Shown piece by piece: positions 1 through 8,701 of a stretch of DNA of 64,000 nt (its first letter is position 1; each line of letters begins with the position of its first letter). A program made the translations under genes and the position numbers. Source of the DNA: Brevundimonas sp. (lineage in GTDB: Bacteria > Pseudomonadota > Alphaproteobacteria > Caulobacterales > Caulobacteraceae); NCBI RefSeq assembly GCF_003248455.1, contig NZ_QFNM01000002.1, forward strand, positions 1 through 64,000. The letters are read 5' to 3'. Under the pieces are notes generated by a model that made no database searches, had not been told where the DNA came from, and saw only the letters and a program-made list of their open reading frames with translations.

Positions 1-91
1 CAAGACGTTTCTCAACACCCCGCTCCCCAAAAACCCCAGGAACCAAAGCCCCCAAGGCCCCAAAGGCCGGCCCGTCTCCGAGCGAGGCAGC

Positions 92-120
92 CCTATACGC
101 ACCGCCCTTTTCCGCAGCAA
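92..120 (-). promoter_or_regulatory. Probable sigma70 promoter firing left out of the window
   Basis: On the minus strand a -35 TTGCTG (115-120) is separated by exactly 17 bases from a -10 TATAGG (92-97), followed by GGCTGCCTCGC. The downstream 85 bases to the window edge are G-rich and show no start codon with a ribosome site, which suits the leader of a stable RNA operon (rRNA or tRNA) lying outside the window. The promoter elements are seen; the stable-RNA target is inference. The rest of 1-200 holds nothing else I recognise. Confidence 0.35.
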
Positions 121-200
121 GCGGATTCTGAAAACCAGGCGAAGATTCTCGCGGAATCGGGATCGGTGAACGCCGCCCTGCGTGGATCACGGCGGCCCGG

Positions 201-407
201 CTAGGCTCCGCCAAGTCTGGACATCAGTTCGGGATCCTTTTCGGCCGCCACGACCTCGGCGTCGAAGGCGCGCAGCGCTTCGTCTTGGCTGTCGAACCTC
301 ATCGTCTGTTCCAGCCTCAGGCTGGCGACGGCGAACCGGTCGCCTTGCTGTTCGAGGGTCACGCCGCTGCGGGCGTGTAGGATTCGTGTTTGCGTCGCTT
401 CGCTCAT
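201..407 (-). CDS. Small hypothetical protein (68 aa)
   Basis: I do not recognise a family. The ORF begins with ATG (MSEATQTRIL) and encodes a soluble, acidic, probably single-domain polypeptide with no signal peptide or membrane segment. The pattern of alternating beta-prone segments (RILHARSGVTLEQQ, RFAVASLRLEQ) and a C-terminal helix suggests a compact fold. It lies just downstream of the DUF167 gene in the same orientation with a gap of about 57 bases, so the two may be cotranscribed. Codon use is like the neighbours (strong G/C at third positions), which supports real coding. Function unknown. Confidence 0.55.
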   Translation of the reverse strand: MSEATQTRILHARSGVTLEQQGDRFAVASLRLEQTMRFDSQDEALRAFDAEVVAAEKDPELMSRLGGA

Positions 408-464
408 GGCCCAGGTCTCCGATTTCGCAAAACAACGCGGCAGAACCGGGAATGGCCGCGCCGT

Positions 465-755
465 TCAGCCATTGGCGATAAGCTGCTCGATTCGCGCGGC
501 GAGGGCGTCGTCATCCACGCCCTCGACAACGATCATCTTCAGGCGCGACTGGCCGCCGCGCGCCAAGCTGACGGCGGATTTCGGCTGGTCCAGGCTCCGG
601 GCGAGGAACCGGATCAGGCCGGCATTGGCCTCGCCGTCGACGGGACGCGCCCGCACACGGATCTTCAGAACACGGCGGCCGGACGCATCGACGTCCCAGC
701 TGTCGATCCGGTCCGAAGCGGCGCCGGGTTGGAGCTTCACGGCCAGGGTCGCCAT
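465..755 (-). CDS. DUF167 family (YggU-type) protein
   Basis: About 96 residues starting MATLAVKLQPGAASDRI. The family signature is visible: the LQPGA start, then VRARPVDGEANAGLIRFLA and SAVSLARGGQSRLKMIVV, equivalent to the conserved PxxGxANxxL and SGxxSRxK blocks of DUF167 proteins. Members are small alpha/beta proteins of unknown biochemical role. A longer frame reaches a TTG at 818 and a GTG lies between, but the ATG at 755 places the family start correctly. It follows etfA on the same strand after about 85 bases and may be read through from the etf operon. Confidence 0.8.
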   Translation of the reverse strand: MATLAVKLQPGAASDRIDSWDVDASGRRVLKIRVRARPVDGEANAGLIRFLARSLDQPKSAVSLARGGQSRLKMIVVEGVDDDALAARIEQLIANG

Positions 756-840
756 CGTCTTGCTCACGGATACGAACAGGGGCGCAACGTCGGCTTGGAC
801 ATCGCGCCCCTTCCCCAAGTTCGACTATCGCCTCGGCGCC

Positions 841-1770
841 TTAACCCAGGGCGGCCATCAGATCCGGCACGGCGGTCTTGTAGTCGGCGACTAGGCCATA
901 GTCCGCCACCTGGAAGATCGGAGCGTCCGGATCCTTGTTGATGGCGACGATGGTCTTGGAATCCTTCATCCCCGCCAGGTGCTGAATCGCGCCCGAGATG
1001 CCCACGGCGATGTAGAGCTGGGGCGCGACCACCTTGCCGGTCTGGCCGACCTGATAGTCGTTGGGCGCATAGCCGGCGTCGACGGCGGCGCGCGAGGCGC
1101 CGATGGCGGCCCCCAGCTTGTCGGCCAGCGGCTCCATCACCGCGTGGAATTCGTCCGCCGAGCCCAGGGCGCGGCCGCCCGAGACGACGATCTTGGCGGC
1201 GCCCAGTTCGGGGCGATCCGACTTGACCATCTCCTCGGAGACGAAAACGGTCTTGGGCGCATCGGCGCCGGCGACGCTCTCCACCGGGGCCGATCCGCCC
1301 TCGGCGGCGGCGGCGAAGGCGGTCGGCCGCACGGTGATCACCTTTTTTTCGTCGGACGACTGGATCGTCTCCAGCGCATTGCCGGCGTAGATCGGGCGCA
1401 CGAAGGTGTCGGGCGACACGACCTCGACGATGTCCGAAATCGGGGCCACGTCCAGCTTAGCGGCCAGACGCGGGGCGAAGTTCTTCCCGTCCGTGGTGGC
1501 CGGCGTCAGGATGGCGTCGTAACCGGAGGCCAGCGGCAGGACGGTCGCCTCGACCGCCTCGGCCAGCATCTTGCCAAGACCGGCGCTGTCGGCCAGCAGC
1601 ACCTTGCGGACCCCGGCGATCTTGGCCGCGCTGTCGGCGGCGGCTTGCGCTCCCTGGCCCAGGACCAGCACGTCCACGTCGGACGACAGGCCGAGCGCGG
1701 CGGTCACGGTCTTGTGGGTGGTGTCGCGGACGGTCGAACCGTCGTGATCGGCGATGACGAGGACAGCCAT
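841..1770 (-). CDS. etfA: Electron transfer flavoprotein alpha subunit
   Basis: Large subunit (309 aa) of the ETF heterodimer, which takes electrons from acyl-CoA and other dehydrogenases and passes them to ETF-ubiquinone oxidoreductase. The N-terminal half is the adenine-nucleotide-like domain. The C-terminal FAD domain shows SGGRALGS (around residue 197), QVGQTGKVV and the signature GISGAIQHLAGMK followed by AINKDPDAPIF (around 257-286). The start MAVLVIADHDG was chosen because it aligns with the family; it lies one base after the etfB stop, indicating tight translational coupling. The longer frame upstream overlaps etfB and is not needed. Confidence 0.95.
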   Translation of the reverse strand: MAVLVIADHDGSTVRDTTHKTVTAALGLSSDVDVLVLGQGAQAAADSAAKIAGVRKVLLADSAGLGKMLAEAVEATVLPLASGYDAILTPATTDGKNFAPRLAAKLDVAPISDIVEVVSPDTFVRPIYAGNALETIQSSDEKKVITVRPTAFAAAAEGGSAPVESVAGADAPKTVFVSEEMVKSDRPELGAAKIVVSGGRALGSADEFHAVMEPLADKLGAAIGASRAAVDAGYAPNDYQVGQTGKVVAPQLYIAVGISGAIQHLAGMKDSKTIVAINKDPDAPIFQVADYGLVADYKTAVPDLMAALG

Positions 1771-1771
1771 A

Positions 1772-2536
1772 TTACAGCGCTCCCGCAGACTTGAGCTTGG
1801 AAACCAGTTCGGCCGCATCCGCGACCTTGACCCCGGCCGACCGCTTAGGCGGTTCGGTCACTTTCACGACCTTCAACCGGTCGGCGACATCGACGCCGTA
1901 GTCGGCGACCGCCTTGACGGCGATCTCCTTCTTCTTGGCCTTCATGATGTTCGGTAGCGAGGCGTAGCGCGGCGTGTTCAGCCGCAGGTCCACCGTCACC
2001 ACAGCGGGCAGGTCGACCGCAAGGGTCTGAAGGCCGCCGTCGACTTCGCGCGTCACGGTCGCCTTGCCGCCGTCGACGACCAGCTTGCCGGCGAAGGTCG
2101 CCTGGGGCCAGTCCAGAAGGGCGGCCAGCATCTGGCCTACCGCATTGTTGTCGCCGTCGATGGACTGTTTGCCCATCAGCACCAGGTCGGGCTTTTCTTC
2201 CTCGACCACCGCCTTCAGCAGTTTGGCGACGGCCAACGGCTCAAGATCCGCGTCCGACTGGATCAGCAGGCCGCGATCCGCGCCCATGGCCAGGGCCGTG
2301 CGGATGGTTTCCTGCGCCTGGGCGACGCCGATGGAGACGACCACGATCTCGTTCGCCGTGCCGGCGGCGTGGTGCTCCTTGCCTTCCTTGAGGCGAACCG
2401 CCTCTTCGACGGCGATCTCGTCGAAAGGGTTCATGCTCATTTTGACGTTGGCCAGATCGACGCCCGACTGATCCGCCTTGACGCGGGCCTTGACGTTATA
2501 GTCGATCACCCGTTTGACGGGGACGAGTACCTTCAT
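1772..2536 (-). CDS. etfB: Electron transfer flavoprotein beta subunit
   Basis: Small ETF subunit (254 aa), first gene of the etfBA operon. It begins [16 protein letters not shown], the standard EtfB opening, and carries the conserved [17 protein letters not shown] segment, GADRGLLI, and the AMP-binding/recognition stretch [16 protein letters not shown]. In the ETF fold this subunit binds AMP structurally and provides the loop that docks to partner dehydrogenases. The upstream frame is open for 59 more codons but has no family homology, so the ATG at 2536 is taken. A good housekeeping promoter lies 27-53 bases upstream. Confidence 0.95.
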   Translation of the reverse strand: MKVLVPVKRVIDYNVKARVKADQSGVDLANVKMSMNPFDEIAVEEAVRLKEGKEHHAAGTANEIVVVSIGVAQAQETIRTALAMGADRGLLIQSDADLEPLAVAKLLKAVVEEEKPDLVLMGKQSIDGDNNAVGQMLAALLDWPQATFAGKLVVDGGKATVTREVDGGLQTLAVDLPAVVTVDLRLNTPRYASLPNIMKAKKKEIAVKAVADYGVDVADRLKVVKVTEPPKRSAGVKVADAAELVSKLKSAGAL

Positions 2537-2562
2537 GGGTCTATCCGTGAAATCGCCTGAAT

Positions 2563-2589
2563 GATGGAGCGGTCGCGAAGGCCTGTCAA
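2563..2589 (-). promoter_or_regulatory. Housekeeping promoter of etfBA
   Basis: On the minus strand TTGACAG (2583-2589), a 12-base spacer and GCTCCATC (2563-2570) fit the Caulobacter sigma73 consensus TTGACGS-N10-14-GCTANAWC with one mismatch per element. It sits 27 bases upstream of the etfB ATG, giving a short leader. Confidence 0.6.
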
Positions 2590-2639
2590 CGTAACGCCGC
2601 GTCAGGTTTCCTGGCCGTCGTCCTCTAACGGATCCCGAG

Positions 2640-2981
2640 ATGAAGCGTTTCCTGACATTCCCCAGGCTGGCGATGCTGTTCGGAGCCGCCTTCGCCGTGG
2701 TGCTGGCGGGCATTTTCGTCCTGCAGACCTATTGGGTGAACCCGGGCGCGCGCTGCGAGGCCAAGGGCAGCTGGTACGATATCGAAAGCCGCACCTGCGC
2801 GACGCCCATCTATATTCCCGACATCACCGGCCGCCCCGCCGGCGTGACGCGCGCCGAAGCCTCGGCCGAGAAGAACAAGGATCTGGTGCGCCTGGAGGAC
2901 GAGGTGAACGCTCAGCAGCGCGCCGTCCGCGCCGAGGTCGCCCGGGAAAAGGCCGAACTGGCCGCCCGCCAGGGACGTTGA
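2640..2981 (+). CDS. Hypothetical membrane-anchored protein (113 aa)
   Basis: No family recognised. An N-terminal positively charged start (MKRF) is followed by one hydrophobic helix (about residues 9-29), then a short presumably periplasmic region with two cysteines ([18 protein letters not shown]) that could form a disulfide. The C-terminal 45 residues are charged and predicted helical ([24 protein letters not shown]), consistent with a coiled coil. It is divergent from etfBA and convergent with the adenosyltransferase gene 17 bases downstream. Single-pass envelope protein is inference from topology. Confidence 0.65.
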   Translation: MKRFLTFPRLAMLFGAAFAVVLAGIFVLQTYWVNPGARCEAKGSWYDIESRTCATPIYIPDITGRPAGVTRAEASAEKNKDLVRLEDEVNAQQRAVRAEVAREKAELAARQGR

Positions 2982-2997
2982 CGGCCGATACGGCGGT

Positions 2998-3570
2998 TCA
3001 GCGGGTCGCGCCCGGCTTCCACTTGATGTCGCCTGCGCCATTGGCGTTGGCGCGTCGGGCGGCGACGAACAGGTGGTCCGAAAGCCGGTTCAGATATTTG
3101 ACGGCCGCCTCGTTCACGGCCTGCCCCTCTTCGACCAGGCGCACGGCTTCGCGTTCGGCCCGGCGACAAACGGTGCGCGCCAGGTGCAGATGCGCCGACA
3201 GCGGCGCCCCGCCGGGCAGGATGAAGCTGTCGAGCGCCTTCAGGCTCTCGTTCATCCAGTCGATTTCCTGCTCAAGCCGTTCCACCTGGCTGTCGATGAT
3301 GCGCAGCGCCTCCCAGGCCGGCGGCGGGTCCAGCGGCGTGGCCAGGTCGGCGCCCAGGTCGAACAGTTCGTTCTGGATACGGCCTAGCATGGCGTCGATT
3401 CGGTCGTTCTGGCCGCTGTTCAGCCGGGCGACGCCGATGACGGCGTTCAGCTCGTCCACCGCTCCATAGGCTTCGACCCGGGCGTCGCTCTTGGAAACGG
3501 GCGCGCCAGAGGCCAGCCGCGTCCGGCCGCCGTCGCCGGTCCGGGTGTAGATCTTGTTCAGCGTCACCAT
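2998..3570 (-). CDS. Cob(I)alamin adenosyltransferase, PduO type
   Basis: About 190 residues. It transfers the adenosyl group of ATP to cob(I)alamin to make coenzyme B12. The ATP-binding N-terminal motif IYTRTGDGGRT, the VDELNAVIGVAR helix and the C-terminal signature HLHLARTVCRRAERE plus YLNRLSDHLFVAARR are all present, so all active-site elements of the PduO/MMAB family look intact. The start MVTLNKIYTRTGD was chosen because the family opens here; it is 2 bases after the stop of the upstream HIG1-type gene, so the two form an operon. It implies use of adenosylcobalamin, whose dependent enzymes are not in this window. Confidence 0.92.
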   Translation of the reverse strand: MVTLNKIYTRTGDGGRTRLASGAPVSKSDARVEAYGAVDELNAVIGVARLNSGQNDRIDAMLGRIQNELFDLGADLATPLDPPPAWEALRIIDSQVERLEQEIDWMNESLKALDSFILPGGAPLSAHLHLARTVCRRAEREAVRLVEEGQAVNEAAVKYLNRLSDHLFVAARRANANGAGDIKWKPGATR

Positions 3571-3572
3571 GG

Positions 3573-3776
3573 TCAGCCCCCCCGCGTCGCCTTCCACATC
3601 ATGCCGACCGCCAGCAACAGCACCGCCACCGCCTGAAGCGCGACCCTCAGGCGCATCAGCCGATTGGAGTGGGTCCGCGCATAGTCTCCACCGCGAAACA
3701 GCGAATAGAGACCCAACCCAAGCGTCACCGTCACGGCGGCGATGGCGACGGCGATCAGGATGTCGAAAATCTGCAT
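3573..3776 (-). CDS. HIG1-domain (twin transmembrane) protein
   Basis: 67 residues with two hydrophobic helices (about 5-27 and 46-62) joined by a basic loop containing RTHSNRLMRLRVALQ, which matches the loop signature of the hypoxia-induced gene 1 domain (HIG_1_N). Mitochondrial relatives bind respiratory supercomplexes; bacterial copies are small inner-membrane proteins without a settled role. It is the promoter-proximal gene of a two-gene operon with the adenosyltransferase, a linkage I recall as common in alphaproteobacteria. Confidence 0.8.
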   Translation of the reverse strand: MQIFDILIAVAIAAVTVTLGLGLYSLFRGGDYARTHSNRLMRLRVALQAVAVLLLAVGMMWKATRGG

Positions 3777-3968
3777 GGGCTCGTTCTAGACCCGGTTGGC
3801 GAGATGGCGCCAGCGCAGCGCGCGCGAGACGCCGCCATGAGGCTCCGCTTGAGCCGCAAAGTTCCCCGGAACCTGAGGTGAAGATTGAGGGAGGCCTTGC
3901 CGAACCCTGTTTTCTTTTTTGCGGCAACCTAAGCCATTTGGTGACGATTTCGCGCCTAGGATGATCGC

Positions 3969-5123
3969 ATGACCGATCGCGCCGTCCGCAGCCTGGAACA
4001 TCTGAAAAGCTCCGCCTCGACGGCGAGGGTGCTCAATCTGCTGCGGGTCTGGGAAGAGAACGGCGACAGCGGCCCGGACGGCGCGGTGCGCAACCCGGAA
4101 TGGGCCGCCTATCCGATCTTCCGCACCACGGCGCTGAACCGCGCCCTGATCATCAAACATCGCCTGCGCCGCAACGAGACCGACCTGTTCACCGGCCGCC
4201 GCCAGGTCGTCACCAAGGTCGTCATCCCCATCGACGACGCAGACCTGAAGACCGGCGGCCGCTACGTCTTCGTCGACCAGATCGGTTTCGAACGAATGAT
4301 GATGGAGGCGTTCGGCGTCGCGGCGAACCATCCCGATATCGAGACCCTGCGCCTGATCGACAAACTCCCGTCGCTCGATCCCTTCCTGTTGCGCGAGCAG
4401 CTGCGCCGCGGCGGGCTGGACCCGGCGCCCTGCTATTTCTCGATCAGCGACAGCGACCTGCAGCGGATGCTGGCCTTCGTGCGCAGCGAGATCGAGCCGC
4501 TGGTCACGCTCAGCCTGGGATCGGACACGGTGGCGGTGAACGCCGATTCGGCCGGACGCATGGCGGCCAAGATCCTGTCGAACACCCCTGGCGATCAGTT
4601 GGACGCCCTGCGGCTGACGCTGCGCCTGGCGCCGGAACAGTATCAGGAGGGCGTCTTCTGCTGGAAGGGCTTCCTCTATTACAAATGGACCCTGGCGGCC
4701 CTGCTGGGCGAGGTCGCGGGCGTCGCCGAGGCCGTGCGCACCATCCGCCCTGTCGGCAAGGTCGACCGCGCCGCCAAGGAATATCTGGCCCGCAGTCGCG
4801 ACGTCCTGCGCGGTCGCATCATCAAGACCTGCGACGAGGTCAGCCGGACCCTTCGCATCTATGACGACGCCTATTCCAAACTGACCCAGGAGGGCCGCCC
4901 CACGGCCTTCCGCGACTTTCTGCTGGACGCGCCGTCCATGTTCGCCAAGCTGGGCGACCAGCTGGGCGCGGTCCAGCATATCGTCAGCTACTGGCGCTTC
5001 CGCTTCGGCCCCGGCGCCGCCCCGGTCAATGTGGAGGAGTTGATGGACATCTTCATGGACTTCGAGACCGGCCTCCTGGGCCGCGGCGAACTTCCCGACG
5101 ACATCAGCATGATCGCGGCCTGA
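3969..5123 (+). CDS. Conserved hypothetical protein (384 aa)
   Basis: Not recognised. A soluble, full-length protein without signal peptide or membrane segments. The first half is alpha/beta in character (VVTKVVIPIDD, GGRYVFVDQIGFERMM); the second half is mainly helical with many charged residues (SRDVLRGRIIKTCDEVSRTL, DDAYSKLTQEGRPTAFRDFL). No nucleotide-binding, catalytic or metal motif stands out. ATG start at 3969 with the frame beginning MTDRAVRSLEHLK. It is monocistronic, convergent with polA, and only 7 bases separate the two stop codons. I believe homologues occur in Caulobacteraceae but cannot name the family. Confidence 0.75.
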   Translation: MTDRAVRSLEHLKSSASTARVLNLLRVWEENGDSGPDGAVRNPEWAAYPIFRTTALNRALIIKHRLRRNETDLFTGRRQVVTKVVIPIDDADLKTGGRYVFVDQIGFERMMMEAFGVAANHPDIETLRLIDKLPSLDPFLLREQLRRGGLDPAPCYFSISDSDLQRMLAFVRSEIEPLVTLSLGSDTVAVNADSAGRMAAKILSNTPGDQLDALRLTLRLAPEQYQEGVFCWKGFLYYKWTLAALLGEVAGVAEAVRTIRPVGKVDRAAKEYLARSRDVLRGRIIKTCDEVSRTLRIYDDAYSKLTQEGRPTAFRDFLLDAPSMFAKLGDQLGAVQHIVSYWRFRFGPGAAPVNVEELMDIFMDFETGLLGRGELPDDISMIAA

Positions 5124-5130
5124 CGTCCGA

Positions 5131-8043
5131 TCAGTGCGCCTCATCCCAGTTGGCGGCGGCCCGGGCGTCCACGACCAGGGGCACGGTCAGGGCGACGGCA
5201 GGTTCGGCGGCGTTTTCCATCACGCGACGGATGACGGGTATCGCGGCCTGGGCCTCGGCTTCAGGTGCTTCGAACACCAGTTCGTCGTGGACCTGGAGCA
5301 GCATCCGCGTCGCCAGGCCCGCCTCGACCAGGGCGGCCGGCATGCGGATCATGGCGCGGCGGATGATGTCGGCGGCCGCGCCCTGGATCGGGGCGTTGAT
5401 GGCGGCGCGTTCGCCGAACTGGCGCTCGGCCCCCGACTTGGAGTGGATCGCGGGAATGTGGATGCGCCGGCCGAACACGGTCGAGACGAAGCCGGCCTGG
5501 CGCACCTCGGCCTTGGTCCGGTCCATATAGTCGCGGATGCCGGGGAAACGTTCGAAATAGGTCTTGATATAGGCCCCGGCCTCGCCCTGATCGATGCCCA
5601 GCTGGTTGGCCAGGCCGAAGGCGGAAATGCCGTAGACGATGCCGAAATTGATCGCCTTGGCCCGGCGGCGCGTCTCGGACGGCATGCCCTCGACCGGCAC
5701 GCCGAACATTTCGCTGGCGGTGGCGGCGTGAATGTCGAGCCCCGCCTTGAAGGCGCGCTTCAGCTCGGCGATGTCGCCGATATGGGCCAACAGCCGCAGT
5801 TCGATCTGGCTGTAGTCGGCGCTGATCAGCACGTGGCCGGGCGCGGCGATGAAGGCCTGGCGAATCTCTCGCCCCGTCTCCGTGCGGATCGGGATGTTCT
5901 GCAGGTTCGGATCCGAGGACGCCAGGCGCCCGGTCGAGGCGGCCGCCAGCTGATAGCTGGTGTGCACCCGGTCTGTCGCCGGATCGGCTGCGGCGATCAG
6001 GGCGTCGGTATAGGTGCCCTTGAGCTTGGACAGCTGGCGCCAGTCCAAAATGGTGCGCGGCAGGTCGTGGCTCAGCGCCAGGTCCTCCAACACGCTGGCG
6101 TCGGTGCCCCACTGGCCGCTGGCGGTCTTCTTGCCGCCCGGCAGGTTCAGTTCGCCGAACAGGATGTCGCCGATCTGGCGCGGCGACCCGATGTTGAAGG
6201 GGCGGCCGGCGATCCGCTCGGCCTCGGTCTCCAGTTCGGCCATCCGCAGGCCGAACTCGCTGGACAGGCGCTTCAGCCGATCCGGGTCGATGCGAATCCC
6301 CGCGGTCTCCATGTCGGCCAGGACCGTCGGCATCCCCCGCTCCAGCGTTTCATAGACGGTGGACAGGCCCTCGCGCGCCAGGCGAGGCTTCAGAATGCGC
6401 CACAGGCGCAGCGTCACGTCCGCATCCTCGGCGGCGTATTCCGAGGCGGGCCGCAGGGCCACGTGCTTGAACGATTTCTGGCTCTTGCCGACGCCCGCCA
6501 CGCTCTTGAACGGGATCGGGTCGTGGCCGAGATGCAGCCGCGCCAGCTCGTCCATGCCGTGTCCGTGCAACCCGCCCTCCAACACGTAGGAGATCAGCAT
6601 GGTGTCGTCATAAGGGGCGATGCGGACGCCCCGGCGCGCCATCACGGCGATGTCGTATTTGGCGTTCTGCAACACCTTCAGGACCGAGGGGTCTTCCAGC
6701 AGCGTCTTCAGCTTGGCCAAGGTGGTCGGCTTGTCCAGTTGCTGGATCGGTTCGCGCGGTTCGGCCGCCTCGCCGAACAGGCCGCCGTCGCCCGCCTGCG
6801 GCTCGTGCTCGTGGGTCAGGGGGATGTAGCAGGCCGCATTCGGCCCGATCGCCAGCGATACGCCGCACAGGCCGGCGTGGGTCGCCGACAGGGCGTCGGT
6901 CTCGGTGTCGAAACCGACTACCCCGGCCTCGGTCGCGCGCGCGATCCAGCGATCCAGCGCCTCTTCGGTCTGGACGCATTCATAGGTCGAGTGATCGAAG
7001 CTGTGGACCTCGGTCGGCGCCGCGACCGCCTGGCCATAGCGCGGCGTGGCGACGGGCGCGCTCAGGTTCGGGGCGCGCTTGGGCGCGAAGGCCGAGGTCT
7101 CGCTGGGGCCGGCCTTGCCGTCGCCGACGCGCCGCTGCAGCGACCGGAACTCCATCGTTTCCAGGAAGGCCGACAAGGTTTCCGGGTCGGGGTCGCGCAC
7201 GGCGAAATCGTCGATAAGTTCCGGGGCCGGCGCATCGCAGGTCAGGCGCACCAGTTCGCGCGACAGGCGGATCTGATCGGCGAAATCGATCAGGGTCTGG
7301 CGTCGCTTGGGCTGTTTGATCTCCTCGGCGCGCGCCAGCAGCGTGTCCAGGTCGCCGTATTCGTCCAGCAACTGCGCCGCCGTCTTCGGCCCGATGCCGG
7401 GCGCGCCGGGCACATTGTCGACGCTGTCGCCGATCAGGGCTTGCAGATCGACCATTTTCTCGGGCCCGACGCCGAACTTCTCGAACACCTCGGCCTCGGC
7501 CAGGCGTCGGTCCTTCATCGGGTCCCACATGACTACGCCGCCGCCGATCAGCTGCATCAGGTCCTTGTCGGAACTGACGATCACCGCCTCCCCGCCCGCG
7601 TCGCGCGCCTTGCAGGCGTAGGTGGCGATCAGATCGTCGGCCTCGTAGCCCGGCAGTTCCACGCAGTGCACGCCGAACGCCGCCGTCGCCTGGCGCACCA
7701 GCGGAAACTGCGGGATCAGGTCTTCGGGCGGCGGGGGCCGGTGGGCCTTGTACTGGTCGTACAGGGTGTTGCGGAACGTCTTTTCCGAATGATCGAAGAT
7801 GGCGACCAGGTGGGTCGGTCCGTCCGCGCCCTTCATGTCCTTCAACAGCTTCCAGAGCATGTTGCAATAGCCCTGGACCGCGCCGACCGGCAGGCCGTCC
7901 GACTTGCGCGTCAAAGGCGGCAGGGCGTGGTAGGCGCGAAAGATATAGGCCGAGGCGTCGATCATCCACAGCCGCAGCGCGGGCCCGTCCTGGGTCAACG
8001 GTCGGTCGGTCTCAGTCGTTTCGGGCGCGGTCGTCTCGGTCAT
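5131..8043 (-). CDS. polA: DNA polymerase I
   Basis: Full-length 970-residue enzyme for gap filling, Okazaki fragment processing and repair. The N-terminal 5' nuclease domain (about 25-320) has LWMIDASAYIFRAYHAL, GYEADDLIA and the helix-hairpin-helix PGIGPKTAAQLL. The 3'-5' exonuclease domain keeps its acidic residues (VGFDTETDAL near 355, NAKYDIAVMARRG, YAAEDADVTLRL), so proofreading is likely active. The polymerase domain has motif A SADYSQIELRLLAHI, motif B RRRAKAINFGIVYG and motif C VHDELVFE (near 920). A Thr/Glu-rich tail of about 25 residues precedes the nuclease domain and could be an over-extended start. Confidence 0.97.
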   Translation of the reverse strand: MTETTAPETTETDRPLTQDGPALRLWMIDASAYIFRAYHALPPLTRKSDGLPVGAVQGYCNMLWKLLKDMKGADGPTHLVAIFDHSEKTFRNTLYDQYKAHRPPPPEDLIPQFPLVRQATAAFGVHCVELPGYEADDLIATYACKARDAGGEAVIVSSDKDLMQLIGGGVVMWDPMKDRRLAEAEVFEKFGVGPEKMVDLQALIGDSVDNVPGAPGIGPKTAAQLLDEYGDLDTLLARAEEIKQPKRRQTLIDFADQIRLSRELVRLTCDAPAPELIDDFAVRDPDPETLSAFLETMEFRSLQRRVGDGKAGPSETSAFAPKRAPNLSAPVATPRYGQAVAAPTEVHSFDHSTYECVQTEEALDRWIARATEAGVVGFDTETDALSATHAGLCGVSLAIGPNAACYIPLTHEHEPQAGDGGLFGEAAEPREPIQQLDKPTTLAKLKTLLEDPSVLKVLQNAKYDIAVMARRGVRIAPYDDTMLISYVLEGGLHGHGMDELARLHLGHDPIPFKSVAGVGKSQKSFKHVALRPASEYAAEDADVTLRLWRILKPRLAREGLSTVYETLERGMPTVLADMETAGIRIDPDRLKRLSSEFGLRMAELETEAERIAGRPFNIGSPRQIGDILFGELNLPGGKKTASGQWGTDASVLEDLALSHDLPRTILDWRQLSKLKGTYTDALIAAADPATDRVHTSYQLAAASTGRLASSDPNLQNIPIRTETGREIRQAFIAAPGHVLISADYSQIELRLLAHIGDIAELKRAFKAGLDIHAATASEMFGVPVEGMPSETRRRAKAINFGIVYGISAFGLANQLGIDQGEAGAYIKTYFERFPGIRDYMDRTKAEVRQAGFVSTVFGRRIHIPAIHSKSGAERQFGERAAINAPIQGAAADIIRRAMIRMPAALVEAGLATRMLLQVHDELVFEAPEAEAQAAIPVIRRVMENAAEPAVALTVPLVVDARAAANWDEAH

Positions 8044-8080
8044 GCCCGGAACATAGGGTGCCCGAGGGCGCGCGTCAGTG

Positions 8081-8701
8081 TCAGAATTCCGTCCAGCTCG
8101 AACCCGGATCGCGCTGGCCGGGTTGGGCCTGCTGCTGACCCCAGGACACGACCATGAAGGCCTTGTGGCTGCGGATGCGATAACTGCCGATCATCGGGGT
8201 CACGGCGCCCAGGGGCGCGCCCGTCTTGGCCTCGTAGAGAAAACCCGAAAATTCCGCGACGCCCACGCGGTCGCGGTGGCTGTAGACCGACAGTTCGGGC
8301 AGGGAGACGACGTTGAACGTCTCGTTGATCGGGATGCGCATCTCGGGAATGCCGAAGACCCGCCGCATCTGCTCCAGCGACAGGGCGCCGGCGCGGATTT
8401 CGAACACGGCGTTGGCGTCGTCCTTGGTGCGGGCCAGGCTGAAGCCCGCGTCCGAGATGGCGCCCCGGATGGCGCTGACGGCGTAATGGGCGCCGTCTCC
8501 CTGGAAATAGGCGTCGTCCACGAAGACCGACGCCCCCAGCGGCAAGGGCAGCACCAGCCCCTCGATCGCCCGGTCGGAGGCGCGGGCCAACAGCAGCTGT
8601 TCGGTGGCCGTGCGCCCCGTATTGCTTTCGGTGGTCGAGGCGCAGGCCGACAGCACGCACGCCGCAGCCGTCAGCGCCGTCCCCGCGCGCAAACGCATCA
8701 C
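8081..8701 (-). CDS. Putative lipoprotein (DUF6655-like), 206 aa
   Basis: An N-terminal hydrophobic segment ends in a lipobox (VLSACAST), so lipidation at Cys19 or so and anchoring in the envelope is expected. The mature part is alpha/beta with VFVDDAYFQGDGAHYAVSAIRGAI and conserved-looking SHRDRVGVAEFSGFLYEAKTG; it resembles the DUF6655 lipoproteins, but I am not certain. The ATG overlaps the stop of the preceding gloA gene (ATGA), so the two are translationally coupled, though a functional link is not obvious. Confidence 0.7.
   Translation of the reverse strand: MMRLRAGTALTAAACVLSACASTTESNTGRTATEQLLLARASDRAIEGLVLPLPLGASVFVDDAYFQGDGAHYAVSAIRGAISDAGFSLARTKDDANAVFEIRAGALSLEQMRRVFGIPEMRIPINETFNVVSLPELSVYSHRDRVGVAEFSGFLYEAKTGAPLGAVTPMIGSYRIRSHKAFMVVSWGQQQAQPGQRDPGSSWTEF

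Noticed and set aside
1..200. tRNA or rRNA inside the left end
   Set aside because: No cloverleaf or conserved rRNA sequence; only a promoter and leader are visible.
465..818. Longer DUF167 protein starting at TTG 818
   Set aside because: The ATG at 755 fits the family start; the extra 21 residues have no homology.
6461..6472. CACGTG cores elsewhere (e.g. in polA) as extra parS sites
   Set aside because: Flanks do not form the TTTC/GAAA arms required for parS.
5134..8157. Open frame of about 1007 codons antisense to polA
   Set aside because: Composition (R, G, H, Q, D rich, no domains) is what a GC-rich gene gives when read on the opposite strand; polA is unambiguous.
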